From NCBI GenBank assembly GCA_044228285.1, contig JBGAVD010000003.1:124001-188000 (forward strand): a DNA stretch of 64,000 nt, given 5' to 3'. Shown in pieces: positions 44,734 through 53,943 of the stretch. This stretch comes from JBBATK01 sp044228285. Its GTDB lineage: Bacteria > Bacteroidota > Ignavibacteria > Kapaibacteriales > NICIL-2. Position 1 is the first letter of the stretch; every line of letters begins with the position of its first letter. Under the pieces are notes generated by a model. The model was not told where the DNA came from. It saw only the letters and a list, made by a program, of their open reading frames with translations, and did not search any database. A program made the position numbers and the translations under genes.

Positions 44734-47700
44734 TTAGAACCGTATTGGGAAAACAACTCGCATTCCTGTGCTGAAGCCATACATGCTCGTGTTTGAAGCT
44801 GGTGAGAGAATCTCGTGCTTGTAGTTCAGGAACGGCATAAGCATGAAATACCTCAATTTCCATTGGTATTGAAGACCCAAGTGCAAGCCGAGGAGAAAAC
44901 TCTTAGAGGTCGCCTTCGAATCTCGCAAGTACACTTTACGTCCACTCTGATCTGTTGGCAGAACAGTACTCTCGATCGGTAGATACCAGATGTGCGAGCT
45001 GTCGATGGTTGCTATGTCTGTGGTTGTTGAACTGAGTACAATGCCTGGACTGAGTCCAGCACTGAGTGACCAGGATGATCTACGGCCCAAGCGGAGGGAG
45101 GCATTCAATCCCAATCGTAGATCAGAGAGTGTTGTCAAGTAGTCGATTGTTGCAGGAACTCTTGCGGAGTCGCTACTACCTGAAGTCCAGACGTTAACAT
45201 CCTGAGCACCAGCTCCGTGCAAGGAATGATGATTGTATTCTAGGTCGATTCCCCAGAAGAGCAGTGAGGACGAGCGTATATCGGGATGTAGAACAGTCCA
45301 ACCAAAGCCATAACTAGCGCCTTGGAGTTTGGTACGACCAAACTCTTGACCACGGACTCTAACCTCAGCTCCACTCGAAATCTGTTCATTCCAAACTGAT
45401 TGGCCGAAACGAATGACAGGTCCGCTATACCATTTCTCTGCGGCAGCCATCAAAGGACTCGCCTCAGAGTCGCCTAAAGCATCGATCTCGGAAGAGGAAA
45501 CTGTAGCAGCGACTGACTGAGTCTCTTTTGTTAAATACTCTGAGCCGGAGTTTGCTCGAACGTTACCAATAGGATTTTGCACAGTTGTTCCACCCAGAGT
45601 AGAAACTGTATGTCCGTCGCTATCGCTCGGGCCACTTTGGACTACAACCGGACCAACGGTGTCGGGAACAGGTGCCGTTTTACTGTCTGTGGACTTTGGT
45701 TCAGCACTAACAATCACCTTCTTGTTGAGTGTCAAGTCTTCGGCGACATCATCAGCAGTCGACTGCTCTATCATCTGTGGCTCTGACTTGTGCTTTCTTG
45801 ACGTACCAGCTGAACTAGTTCCACCACTTCGGGAGTTCGCACTGCTTTCTTTGTCGCGCGAGCTAGCGGATTGTGGTGCCGCCTTTCCTGGCAGCGACTT
45901 CATAGATTCGACTGAGACAGACCGCTTGCGATTTGTTGTTGGAGCTTTTGCTGGCGATGGTGCGTAACGCAGATCACCAGTAGATGTGCTTGCGGTACCA
46001 AATCCACCATGAATAGGGTCACTAACATCCTGTCCGTCTACCAGCATTTTTGTCTCTGCGGTTCTCGAGCCGCGAATAGCAATTCCACCGCCTGTTGACA
46101 GTACTCCTGGCTTTGCAACAGCAGTTTCTGAATTCTGTGTTTGCGTTGCCTCTACTGGCTTCACCTGAGAAACAGAGCTTGGCTGATCTTTCTTAACGCT
46201 AATCACGCTATCCACTGCAACGAAAGAGGTATAGTCGGTAAGCAGATTGTACTTCAAGCCGAGCTCAGTAATGACCTTTTGTTTGTCGAGAGCCAGTGCT
46301 TGAGGATATCCCCAACCATTGACCGCACCATCTTGAATCATGCGAATTCTATTGCGAGCCCAGAGGTAGCGAAGCGCTGAGTTCTCAGGTCGTATTGGTT
46401 CGGCACTGAGATCCATGTTGACATCAAACGCTCCTTGGGCAGAGGTGGCATGTAAGCGTGCGAGACCAGTTGCATTGCCTTTCCATTTTCCAAAGACGAT
46501 TATTGGACGTTTAGCAGAGACATCTGCTATGCTTACAGGGTCAACGTCGTAGGCATCCAAGGTACCAAAGTCCACACTGATGTTTGTTAGTACTGGCGCT
46601 TCAATGTACTCACGAAACTTGTCGGCCATGGCAGGAGCCTCGTTCATGTCTTGGACAATCATAGGCTCTGCATTACCAGCCCGTGCCAGACCTTCAATCA
46701 AGAAACGATTAACACTATTGCCTATGCCAAAGGCATAGATGTTTGCTTTGTTGAGGTTTGTACGTACCAACTCGAATGCTTGTGGTTCACATTGCACGAA
46801 GCCATCGGTAATGACAACGAAGTTACGCGAGAAGCCCGGTGCTGCGTTCATAGCAAGTGCCCGCTTCAATGCTGGAAGAAGTTCAGTACCCCCACCACCA
46901 TATCCATTGTTCAAAAAGCTTCGTGCGCGCTCCTTGTTCTCGGGTGTTAGTTCTAAGGAGTTTTCGGCAAGAGAAATGGAAGAGCCTGAGAACGCAAGAA
47001 TATTGAACTTGTCAGTTGGACGCATCTTATCCATCAAATCACTCATTAGCTTCTTTGCTGTTTCGATTGGCTTGCCCCACATAGAACCGCTTACATCAAT
47101 GATAAACACGTATTCGCGAGGCAGAATGTTAGGAATCTCAACTTGTCGTGGCGGTTGCACCATCAGCATGAAGAAGTTTTCGTCTTTACCTTTACTGAGT
47201 AGCAATCCACTTTCAATTGCAGGCCCGCTCAATCGATAACGAAGCACGAAGTCACGGTTGCCATTGTGTAAAGCTTTAGCACTTGGACGAACCGTGGTAA
47301 TCGACTTGGCATCAGCCATAGAGGCTGGAGCGTTTGTTTTGGCGTTGATGCTGCTGATGTCGAGACTGTGCGATGGACTCTCCACTTTCTTCAATGCAAC
47401 ACCAGTTGCAAGGTTGCAGTGTATCTGGAAGCTGCCTGGAATCTCAGCTGGCAGATCCATGCTCGAGAGCACAGCTTGAAAATCAGCAGGGCTTACGCCT
47501 CCGGCATAGCGTGGTCCAACTATCGCTGGATAGACAAACTCGTACTCGCCTTCGGCGTAGGCAATGGCTTCACTATAGTGTAAGTTTACTACAACTGAGT
47601 CTTTAGAAACAATATTCCCGACACTCATTTGAAACACGTTCGGCTTGAGTTGTTCGAGAAGCGAGGCAGTACGACCGCTTGCGATCGCCTGCTGATAGAC

Positions 47701-48276
47701 TTGCTTCGCTTGCTCCTTCTCTTTCACAACAGCATTAATGACGCGATCTCGCACTTTCATAGTCATTGCATAGACCGCAGCACGTGTTGAAGCGGGAAAG
47801 ATGTAGGTAGCTTCCACTGGCGACTTGCCGCTGTTGTAATACACCTGACGAATCTGTACATCGGCGATGACGCCGACAATATTCACGGTGACTTCAGTGC
47901 TTTTCAGGGCAAAGCCAGTGGAGTCGCCAGACTTCACAATGAATCGTGGTGATCCACATCGCAGCGGTACATCGCTTTCTTGTGTCCGACGTCCCCACGC
48001 ACCGTACTGAGCAGATGCAGAGCTCACGAGGAAGAAGAGGCCAAGTAACATCGCGAGGAGTCGCAGCCGCGCTTGCGCGCAGGTTGATGAAAAATCACTT
48101 GAAGATGAAGTTGATGCAGATGGATTCAAGGTTTGCATAAGGCTATTCGATGCGAGCTGTGGAGCATTGGATTCTGTCAATGATGCAGAGTGAAGATCGA
48201 TACGTTCTACTTGTTCTGCCTTGTCGATGGTGCGCACAGAAAGAGAGCCTGAGCGCAGTGATGCGTTGGTTTTCAT
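44734..48276 (-). CDS. VIT and vWA domain protein with TonB-plug-like motif and C-terminal barrel
   Basis: A 1180-residue envelope protein. A 68-residue lead rich in Ser and Thr precedes a hydrophobic helix (about 71-89, then SASAQ). A VIT domain (about 105-260) and a vWA domain with a full MIDAS follow: DVSGSM (Asp394), Thr in GGTELLPALK and Asp in VITDGF. At about 722-765 a motif like a TonB-receptor plug appears (GGGIAIRGSRTAETKMLVDG...VSDP). After a low-complexity linker, about 960-1180 form a barrel ending VVFPIRF. VIT/vWA proteins often bind metal-dependent partners. The start has AAAGGGAC nearby. It is the third gene of the sigma 2 operon, 15 bases after the anti-sigma-like gene. Confidence 0.88.
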   Translation of the reverse strand: MKTNASLRSGSLSVRTIDKAEQVERIDLHSASLTESNAPQLASNSLMQTLNPSASTSSSSDFSSTCAQARLRLLAMLLGLFFLVSSASAQYGAWGRRTQESDVPLRCGSPRFIVKSGDSTGFALKSTEVTVNIVGVIADVQIRQVYYNSGKSPVEATYIFPASTRAAVYAMTMKVRDRVINAVVKEKEQAKQVYQQAIASGRTASLLEQLKPNVFQMSVGNIVSKDSVVVNLHYSEAIAYAEGEYEFVYPAIVGPRYAGGVSPADFQAVLSSMDLPAEIPGSFQIHCNLATGVALKKVESPSHSLDISSINAKTNAPASMADAKSITTVRPSAKALHNGNRDFVLRYRLSGPAIESGLLLSKGKDENFFMLMVQPPRQVEIPNILPREYVFIIDVSGSMWGKPIETAKKLMSDLMDKMRPTDKFNILAFSGSSISLAENSLELTPENKERARSFLNNGYGGGGTELLPALKRALAMNAAPGFSRNFVVITDGFVQCEPQAFELVRTNLNKANIYAFGIGNSVNRFLIEGLARAGNAEPMIVQDMNEAPAMADKFREYIEAPVLTNISVDFGTLDAYDVDPVSIADVSAKRPIIVFGKWKGNATGLARLHATSAQGAFDVNMDLSAEPIRPENSALRYLWARNRIRMIQDGAVNGWGYPQALALDKQKVITELGLKYNLLTDYTSFVAVDSVISVKKDQPSSVSQVKPVEATQTQNSETAVAKPGVLSTGGGIAIRGSRTAETKMLVDGQDVSDPIHGGFGTASTSTGDLRYAPSPAKAPTTNRKRSVSVESMKSLPGKAAPQSASSRDKESSANSRSGGTSSAGTSRKHKSEPQMIEQSTADDVAEDLTLNKKVIVSAEPKSTDSKTAPVPDTVGPVVVQSGPSDSDGHTVSTLGGTTVQNPIGNVRANSGSEYLTKETQSVAATVSSSEIDALGDSEASPLMAAAEKWYSGPVIRFGQSVWNEQISSGAEVRVRGQEFGRTKLQGASYGFGWTVLHPDIRSSSLLFWGIDLEYNHHSLHGAGAQDVNVWTSGSSDSARVPATIDYLTTLSDLRLGLNASLRLGRRSSWSLSAGLSPGIVLSSTTTDIATIDSSHIWYLPIESTVLPTDQSGRKVYLRDSKATSKSFLLGLHLGLQYQWKLRYFMLMPFLNYKHEILSPASNTSMYGFSTGMRVVFPIRF

Positions 48277-48291
48277 GGTAGTCCCTTTCTG

Positions 48292-49776
48292 TTATTTCTG
48301 AATGATAAATCGTTGAATAGCTTGTTCGCCTTGATTGCTAACGAGAGTGATCAAGTAAACACCAGTGGGTAGGTCTTTGCAATCGATAGTTTCTTCGTGT
48401 TCGCCTGAGCCCATACCATTCAGTTGATTGAGCACTGCAACTCGGTTGCCACTCATATCGTAGAGTACGATACTCAAATCACGAGCATCACTCAGAAGAA
48501 AACGGATACGAGCATGATCGTGAGCTGGATTAGGTCCGACCGAGAGAATCGAGACTGAACCACTTGCAGCGCGGGCGACGTCGGTGTAGCGGTACTCACC
48601 ACGTTCACGTTGTGCAATGAGCGCGGTTGCGCTATCAGCTTTGTGTCGTTGCTCTGCCACTTCTATACGTTTCAATTCATCACGAATTCTGTCACTATAC
48701 TTCTCTGGTAGGAGCCCAAGGAACTCTTCACTTGGATAGTACCACAAGATCACATCCGCACCAACGCCTCGTTGGTCAATCAACGGCAGACGCACAGCGA
48801 TGAGTTTGGACAAGAGTGGAAAGTGCGACAGCTCCTCAGTGCGAGCCTGCGGCTTTGCACTATAGAGGTCAAACAACGCAACGGTTTCATCTGTGAGACG
48901 AGCACTCTGTGCAGCGTTTTGGTCAGCATTGCCAAACAAGAGCACTGCATTGTTTTCTTTACCTTCTGCGTCACTGACTTCATGACTGATAACAAGTGGA
49001 CTCAACGCTGCGCTGGCAGTACTCTGCGCTTGCAATGTTGAGCGTATGCTAAAGCTATCAATGCGCACGGAGAACTTCATTGAGCCTGAAGATGAGTAGC
49101 CAAAGCTTTTCAGAACTGATGCCAATTGCTGCTGCTTGAAGTTCAATTGTGAACGTGCAGACGAATTGTTCGACACAAAGGCATTCAGTGCCAGAGGATC
49201 ATCTTCGTGAAATCCCAGTTCAGCTTGCAGCTGAAATCCACCAGAATTCAAGTGAACACCAAGAGCTGCTAACTCTTCGATACTGAGTTCCAAGGCGCGA
49301 AGACCTTTGATCTTCGAAGGGATTGAGTTCGGACTGGTTGTAAGTGTTGGCGCTGTAGCGCTGCGATCATTGGACGCGATGTTTGATGGAAGCGATGCAT
49401 CATTTTCAGCAGGAGTCAGTGGCGTATCAGTAGCCGTGCTAACAGGAGCTGAACTTTCAAGCACAGGAGATTCCTGTGTCTTTGGCGCTTGCGAAACTGA
49501 CTCTGAAACCAGGTCAGACTTCGGAGCGAGGGTGTTTTGCGGCACATTGAGCAATGGATTCCACAACAAGAATGCTGCGGTTGCTCCGGCCAGAATACCT
49601 GATCCAATCATAATATTCCTCCAGGGAGTTGTGGGTTGGCTCACAGGTACCGGAGATGAAGGGAGGGCAGCGTTGTCCAGCAAGTTCCGCAACTCGTCCT
49701 CCGAGAAAAGTTGCGTCTTACTCTCGAACGCTGCCGCGCTCTTCATGTATCGTGATAGTTGTTTAGTTGATTTCAT
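48292..49776 (-). CDS. Trans-envelope anti-sigma-like protein with T9SS sorting domain
   Basis: A 494-residue protein. Residues 1-50 are cytoplasmic (anti-sigma-like position, with SEDELRNLLDNAAL), a membrane helix lies at about 53-72, then comes a long Ser/Thr/Pro-rich linker. A folded region follows (about 160-400, including LELSIEELAALGVHL and WYYPSEEFLGLLPEKYSDRIRDELKRI). The end (about 410-494, GPNPAHDHARIRFLL...PTGVYLITLV) is a T9SS type A sorting domain. Such domains normally sit on proteins with a cleavable signal peptide, so this topology is unusual. ATG 49776 is preferred over a TTG at 49851. It follows sigma 2 in the same operon. Confidence 0.75.
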   Translation of the reverse strand: MKSTKQLSRYMKSAAAFESKTQLFSEDELRNLLDNAALPSSPVPVSQPTTPWRNIMIGSGILAGATAAFLLWNPLLNVPQNTLAPKSDLVSESVSQAPKTQESPVLESSAPVSTATDTPLTPAENDASLPSNIASNDRSATAPTLTTSPNSIPSKIKGLRALELSIEELAALGVHLNSGGFQLQAELGFHEDDPLALNAFVSNNSSARSQLNFKQQQLASVLKSFGYSSSGSMKFSVRIDSFSIRSTLQAQSTASAALSPLVISHEVSDAEGKENNAVLLFGNADQNAAQSARLTDETVALFDLYSAKPQARTEELSHFPLLSKLIAVRLPLIDQRGVGADVILWYYPSEEFLGLLPEKYSDRIRDELKRIEVAEQRHKADSATALIAQRERGEYRYTDVARAASGSVSILSVGPNPAHDHARIRFLLSDARDLSIVLYDMSGNRVAVLNQLNGMGSGEHEETIDCKDLPTGVYLITLVSNQGEQAIQRFIIQK

Positions 49777-49862
49777 TAGTAGTAACAGACCAGGTCTGTT
49801 TGTGTAATCAAGTTGAGTTGTCGCTTTTGTCGATGAACGCAGTGTCTGCAAAAGTTCTGTGA

Positions 49863-50426
49863 CTAGGAATCCACAGCAATACCAACGTCGACCTCAGCTT
49901 CTGGCTCTTGGTTGTCTGCCGATGCATCCTCAAAAGCCGTACTTCCCATCAATTTCGCCAGACGTCGCTTTGCTCTGAATATGCGAACCTTCACAGCAGT
50001 GAGCGAACCACCTTGGATATCTCGAATTTCTTTATGCGTGAATCCTTCAATCTCTGCCAATACGATTGCCTGCCGTTGTTCAGGCGACAGTTTATCGAGT
50101 GCTGCGTACAGTGCAACGACATCAGTGGCAACATCTGGCTGAGTATGGTTATCAAAGAGATCCTCAATTTGTTCTTCGCTCATGCGGTCAGCGCGTCGAA
50201 ACTTTCGTTGTTGCATGACTCGCGTTGCGATGGTAAAGAGGAAGCTCAAGAAAGCCTGCTCTTCACGCAATTGCTCAAAGTGTTCGAAAGCCTTGAGTAC
50301 CGTCTCGCCCACTACATCCTTCGCCTCGTCGCGATCACGCGTTAGCGTGAGCGCATAGCGCTCAAGTCGCTGTTGCAGCGGCTTATACAGACTCATGAAT
50401 CGATCTTGTTTGCTCTGGGCTTTCAT
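49863..50426 (-). CDS. ECF-type RNA polymerase sigma factor (sigma 2)
   Basis: A 187-residue sigma-70 family protein with region 2 (PLQQRLERYALTLTRDRDEAKDVVGETVLKAFEHF) and region 4 (LDKLSPEQRQAIVLAEIEGFTHKEIRDIQGGSLTAVKVRIFRAKRRLAKLM). An acidic C-terminal tail (about 20 residues) follows. The anti-sigma-like and VIT-vWA genes come next on the same strand, so this sigma factor likely drives or is controlled through them. A GTG at 50480 would add 18 residues; ATG 50426 is favoured but not proven. Repeat cluster B lies upstream. Confidence 0.9.
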   Translation of the reverse strand: MKAQSKQDRFMSLYKPLQQRLERYALTLTRDRDEAKDVVGETVLKAFEHFEQLREEQAFLSFLFTIATRVMQQRKFRRADRMSEEQIEDLFDNHTQPDVATDVVALYAALDKLSPEQRQAIVLAEIEGFTHKEIRDIQGGSLTAVKVRIFRAKRRLAKLMGSTAFEDASADNQEPEAEVDVGIAVDS

Positions 50427-50639
50427 TCGGAGGACTACCCTTTGTTTTCTATCTCGCGTGTGCCCTGATGTATTTGGCACTCAAACAGTAAGAGATAAAC
50501 CGCTGGATGATGGTTACATCACGATCGGAGATTTTTGTAAAAATACTTGCGGATTGGTGGGCTACACTAAAAACCTGCGTTTTTGTTGTGATTTTGTGGT
50601 GTTGTTGGTGGGTGGTGGAGGGTTGACAATGATTAATGG

Positions 50640-51830
50640 GCGAGATATTCGTTTGCATGCTTTGCTGTCCTTTGCCATTCTTTGCCATTCTTTACTATTC
50701 TTTGCCATCCTTTACCGTTCTTTGCCTTATTTACCATTCGTTGCCGGAGACGCGATTCATCGCGTCTCTACTGGTTGTGTATTCTGGTGCCGTTGATTGG
50801 TCGATGCGATGTGTGTTGAACACGTTTGCTGTTCGAAACTACCGCGACCATTCTTTGCCGTTCGTTACCATTCTTTGCCTAAGACGCGATAAATCGCGTC
50901 TCTACAAATCTTCGCTATGGCGGGAGCGCCATAGGCGCTGATGTAGAAGAGGCATCTAGTAGAGACGCGATTTATCGCGTCTACACGCAAGAATACACAT
51001 GGGTCAGGATAGTCGTCGATGTCGAATGTCTCTGCCATTCTTTACCGCGTGTTACCGTTCGTTGCCTTTCTTTGCCAGAGACGCGATTCATCGCGTCTCT
51101 ACTGGTTGTGTATTCTGGTGCCGTTTGTTGGTGAATGGGATGTGTGTTGAACACGTTTGTTGTTCGAAACTACCGTAACCATACATTGCCATTCGTTACC
51201 ATTCGTTGCCATTCATTGCTATTCTTTACCATTCTTTGCCTGAGACGCGATGAATCGCGTCTCTACAAATTTTCGCGATGGCGGGGGCGCCGTAGGCGCT
51301 GATGTAGAAGAGGCATCTAGTAGAGACGCGATTAATCGCGTCTGCACACAAGAATACACATGGGTCAGGATAGTCGTCGATGTCGAGTCTCCCTGCCATT
51401 CTTTGCCGCGCGTTACCATTCGTTGCCTTTCTTTGCCGGAGCCGGAGACGCGATGCATCGCGTCTCTACTGGTTGTGTATTCTGATGCCGCTGATTAGTC
51501 GATGTGATGTGTGGTGAACACGTTTGTTGTTCGAAACAACTGTAACCATACATTGCCATTCGTTACCATTCATTGCTATTCATTACCATTCATTACCATT
51601 CTTTACCTGAGACGCGATGAATCGCGTCTCTACAAATTTTCGCGATCGAAGGAGCGCCGTAGGCGCTGATGTGTTAGAGTTGTCAAGTAGAGACGCGATT
51701 TATCGCGTCTTCACTCAAGAATACACATGGATCAGGATCGCGGTCAGTATGAACGCCCTTGCCAACATTTACCATTCGTTACCATTCGTTGCCGAAGACG
51801 CGATGAATCGCGTCTCTACGCAATGACGTC
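50640..51830. repeat. Palindromic repeat cluster B (tandem ~361-367 bp units)
   Basis: Ten copies of the 22-bp palindrome begin at 50747, 50881, 50962, 51078, 51242, 51323, 51445, 51609, 51690 and 51795. Three pairs (50881/50962, 51242/51323, 51609/51690) have an 81-base start-to-start spacing and a central GC-rich hairpin (GCGCCGTAGGCGC). The third palindrome of each unit recurs at 51078 and 51445. The whole repeats with a period of 361-367 bases. Short 10-base TTGCCATTCG-like words fill the spaces. No gene was supported in 50481-51885. It lies upstream of the sigma 2 operon. Confidence 0.95.
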
Positions 51831-51885
51831 ACATCACATGCGCCGTTGGCGCGCAAGGGTTGTGTTTACCATCGTTGATATCCGT

Positions 51886-53442
51886 TTAATGTTGCAGACA
51901 AATGGCAATAGTGTGCCACTTGTTTGACTCACGAATTCTACAGAAGTAGTTGCCTGATGCGAGCGCACTAAGATCAACAACTTGTGAGCTCGTTGCTTTG
52001 GTTGTATAACATTCTTCACCTAGTAGTGAGTACACATGCAGTTCGGCTTCTGCTATATTTTCAGGCATATGAAAGGTGAAGAGTCCGGCACTTGGATTTG
52101 GGGTTAACGTATATATATCTACGTTGGTTTGATCTACGACATCCAAGGTTATCTCTCTGGTGCGGAGGTTGTTGTAATACTCTCTAGTTGCTTTACAGAG
52201 TTCGACCATGTTGGCAACATCGCCACTGCTGCCAGTTGCTTCACCGCCTAGTGCTGGATCAGCAAACATGATTGCTATGCTGATGATGGTGCTTTCACTC
52301 GGGGCAAGGTTAAAGGGACCAGTGCCCATGAGAAGTCGTTTGTCTGTAGCTGGAGTTTCAGCGTCTATCAAAGCGGCTGACAGATAATCATAACGGCTTA
52401 CATCAAAGTCAGGATCATTCATCAAGTTCCAATCGCGATAACTTTTTACGCCTAGCTCTTCTTCACGTTTAGCGCCTTGTTTGATATCTGAGTTTTCGTC
52501 GATAGCAGGACTTTGCAGCATCGTCACACCCATATAGCCCAGACTTTTACCTACTTCGCCCTGCACTGTAGTATCGCTCCAACAAAGTGCCATGGACAAG
52601 GAAGGATCTTCTGTGTAGTAGCGTCCACGATCATCAGTCTCAATCTTTGCAAGCTTCACGGGGCCGATATCATAATCCATAGCTGGTGCAAACCAGCATT
52701 GTCGCAGAGTATCGTTGCTTGTATTTGTGAGCTCAAAACGCATGATCACCACATCGCGAAGCATGCCTGTGTCGAAGAAGTAACTGCGTTGGTTGACTTC
52801 AAGCCCTAAAGGATATCCGTGTTCACGGGCTTGATTCTCTCCTTCATTGTAGAACTTGAGATTTCGGTCATTATATGCACTGACTATATCTTCATCCGAA
52901 AGAAAGCGCGCTTTTCCAGTGCTTTCATTTCTGTCGGCATTATCACTTATGTACGCTCCAAAGATTGGCGAAGCATAAACGAGTCTCACTGGCCAAGACT
53001 CAAAACCAATTGGTTCTGAACCCTTGATGGCTACACCATTGGTATCAAACTCGGTTGACACGTAATTTCTGGCAACGCGAGCAGAGTCAGCCGCATTGAC
53101 ACAGCTACGATAGAGGCTTGGTGTAAACTCAGAAGTTGCGGTGTTAGCATCATACGAAAGAACACAGTTCTTACGCCAGGTGCCGTTGTTCAATTTCTTC
53201 TGGGCAGCGAACCAAAAGCCACCTCCGAATATATATCTATTACCGGATGCGCCTTTCCAGAAGGTACCCGAGGTGTTATTTCGTAGGTCGAGTCCGTAGG
53301 TTCCGAAGTTCGTTAGCATGATGCGAACACGACCCTTTGAGTTTGGCTGGACATCCCAGTAGTGAGGTTCAAAGAGTTGAGCTTGACCTTGTGTGGAACA
53401 CAAGATGAGCACGCAAAGCAAAACGTAATACAGAGCTTTCAT
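51886..53442 (-). CDS. Secreted protein with T9SS sorting domain
   Basis: A 518-residue exported protein with a signal peptide (MKALYYVLLCVLILCSTQGQAQ). The body is of unknown fold, with many aromatic and Asp-rich stretches and segments such as GGGFWFAAQKKLNNG and FAPAMDYDIGPVKL. The final 75 residues (LTPNPSAGLFTFHM...LASGNYFCRIRE) form a T9SS type A sorting domain. Proteins of this kind are found repeatedly in Bacteroidota and related genomes; the function is unknown. It is predicted to be surface-anchored or released. Confidence 0.82.
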   Translation of the reverse strand: MKALYYVLLCVLILCSTQGQAQLFEPHYWDVQPNSKGRVRIMLTNFGTYGLDLRNNTSGTFWKGASGNRYIFGGGFWFAAQKKLNNGTWRKNCVLSYDANTATSEFTPSLYRSCVNAADSARVARNYVSTEFDTNGVAIKGSEPIGFESWPVRLVYASPIFGAYISDNADRNESTGKARFLSDEDIVSAYNDRNLKFYNEGENQAREHGYPLGLEVNQRSYFFDTGMLRDVVIMRFELTNTSNDTLRQCWFAPAMDYDIGPVKLAKIETDDRGRYYTEDPSLSMALCWSDTTVQGEVGKSLGYMGVTMLQSPAIDENSDIKQGAKREEELGVKSYRDWNLMNDPDFDVSRYDYLSAALIDAETPATDKRLLMGTGPFNLAPSESTIISIAIMFADPALGGEATGSSGDVANMVELCKATREYYNNLRTREITLDVVDQTNVDIYTLTPNPSAGLFTFHMPENIAEAELHVYSLLGEECYTTKATSSQVVDLSALASGNYFCRIRESNKWHTIAICLQH

Positions 53443-53943
53443 AAGAATCTTCCCAATATTGTGAGGAGTCAGGATTTGCGATCAATTAGTAGCTGTTGTA
53501 GAATCCGGTACTGCCGTTTCAGAAACGAAGCTCGCCGACAAAATACGTGCATGGCGTCTGTTTTCATACTATCCCTTTGTTCACAGACTCACAGAAGCAG
53601 ATTTCCGTTACAAACAGCGACTATGTATCTGTTTTATATCCCCTCACCGTTCTACTCATAAACCCAGATCTGAGCTTAATCTGGTGCATCTATTTTTTTT
53701 TACGGTTACAGACTATCAGTAAAAGCTAATAGTTCTTATACTCTTCGAGGCATGATTTGAGCTCAATGTGCAATTCCCCGAGGAGTGTCTTTTCAGCGGA
53801 AACGAAGAGTTTGAAATGCTTACATAGCTAGGATGTGTTGACACAGAAAATTGCTAGATTGGCGCTGGGCGCTGTCTGGCGAAAGTACTTGCTTGGAGGC
53901 AGCGACCAACTGTATTCGTTACATTCAAGATCACCCAAGACAA
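53443..53943. other. Intergenic region with a possible plus-strand terminator
   Basis: About 500 bases between divergent genes. CCAGAT (53664-53669) and ATCTGG (53679-53684) form a short hairpin followed by T8-9 at 53693-53701, which resembles a terminator but has no plus-strand gene before it. A plus-strand frame starting at 53851 would extend the next protein, but its signal peptide starts at 53944. Otherwise nothing was recognised. Confidence 0.4.
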
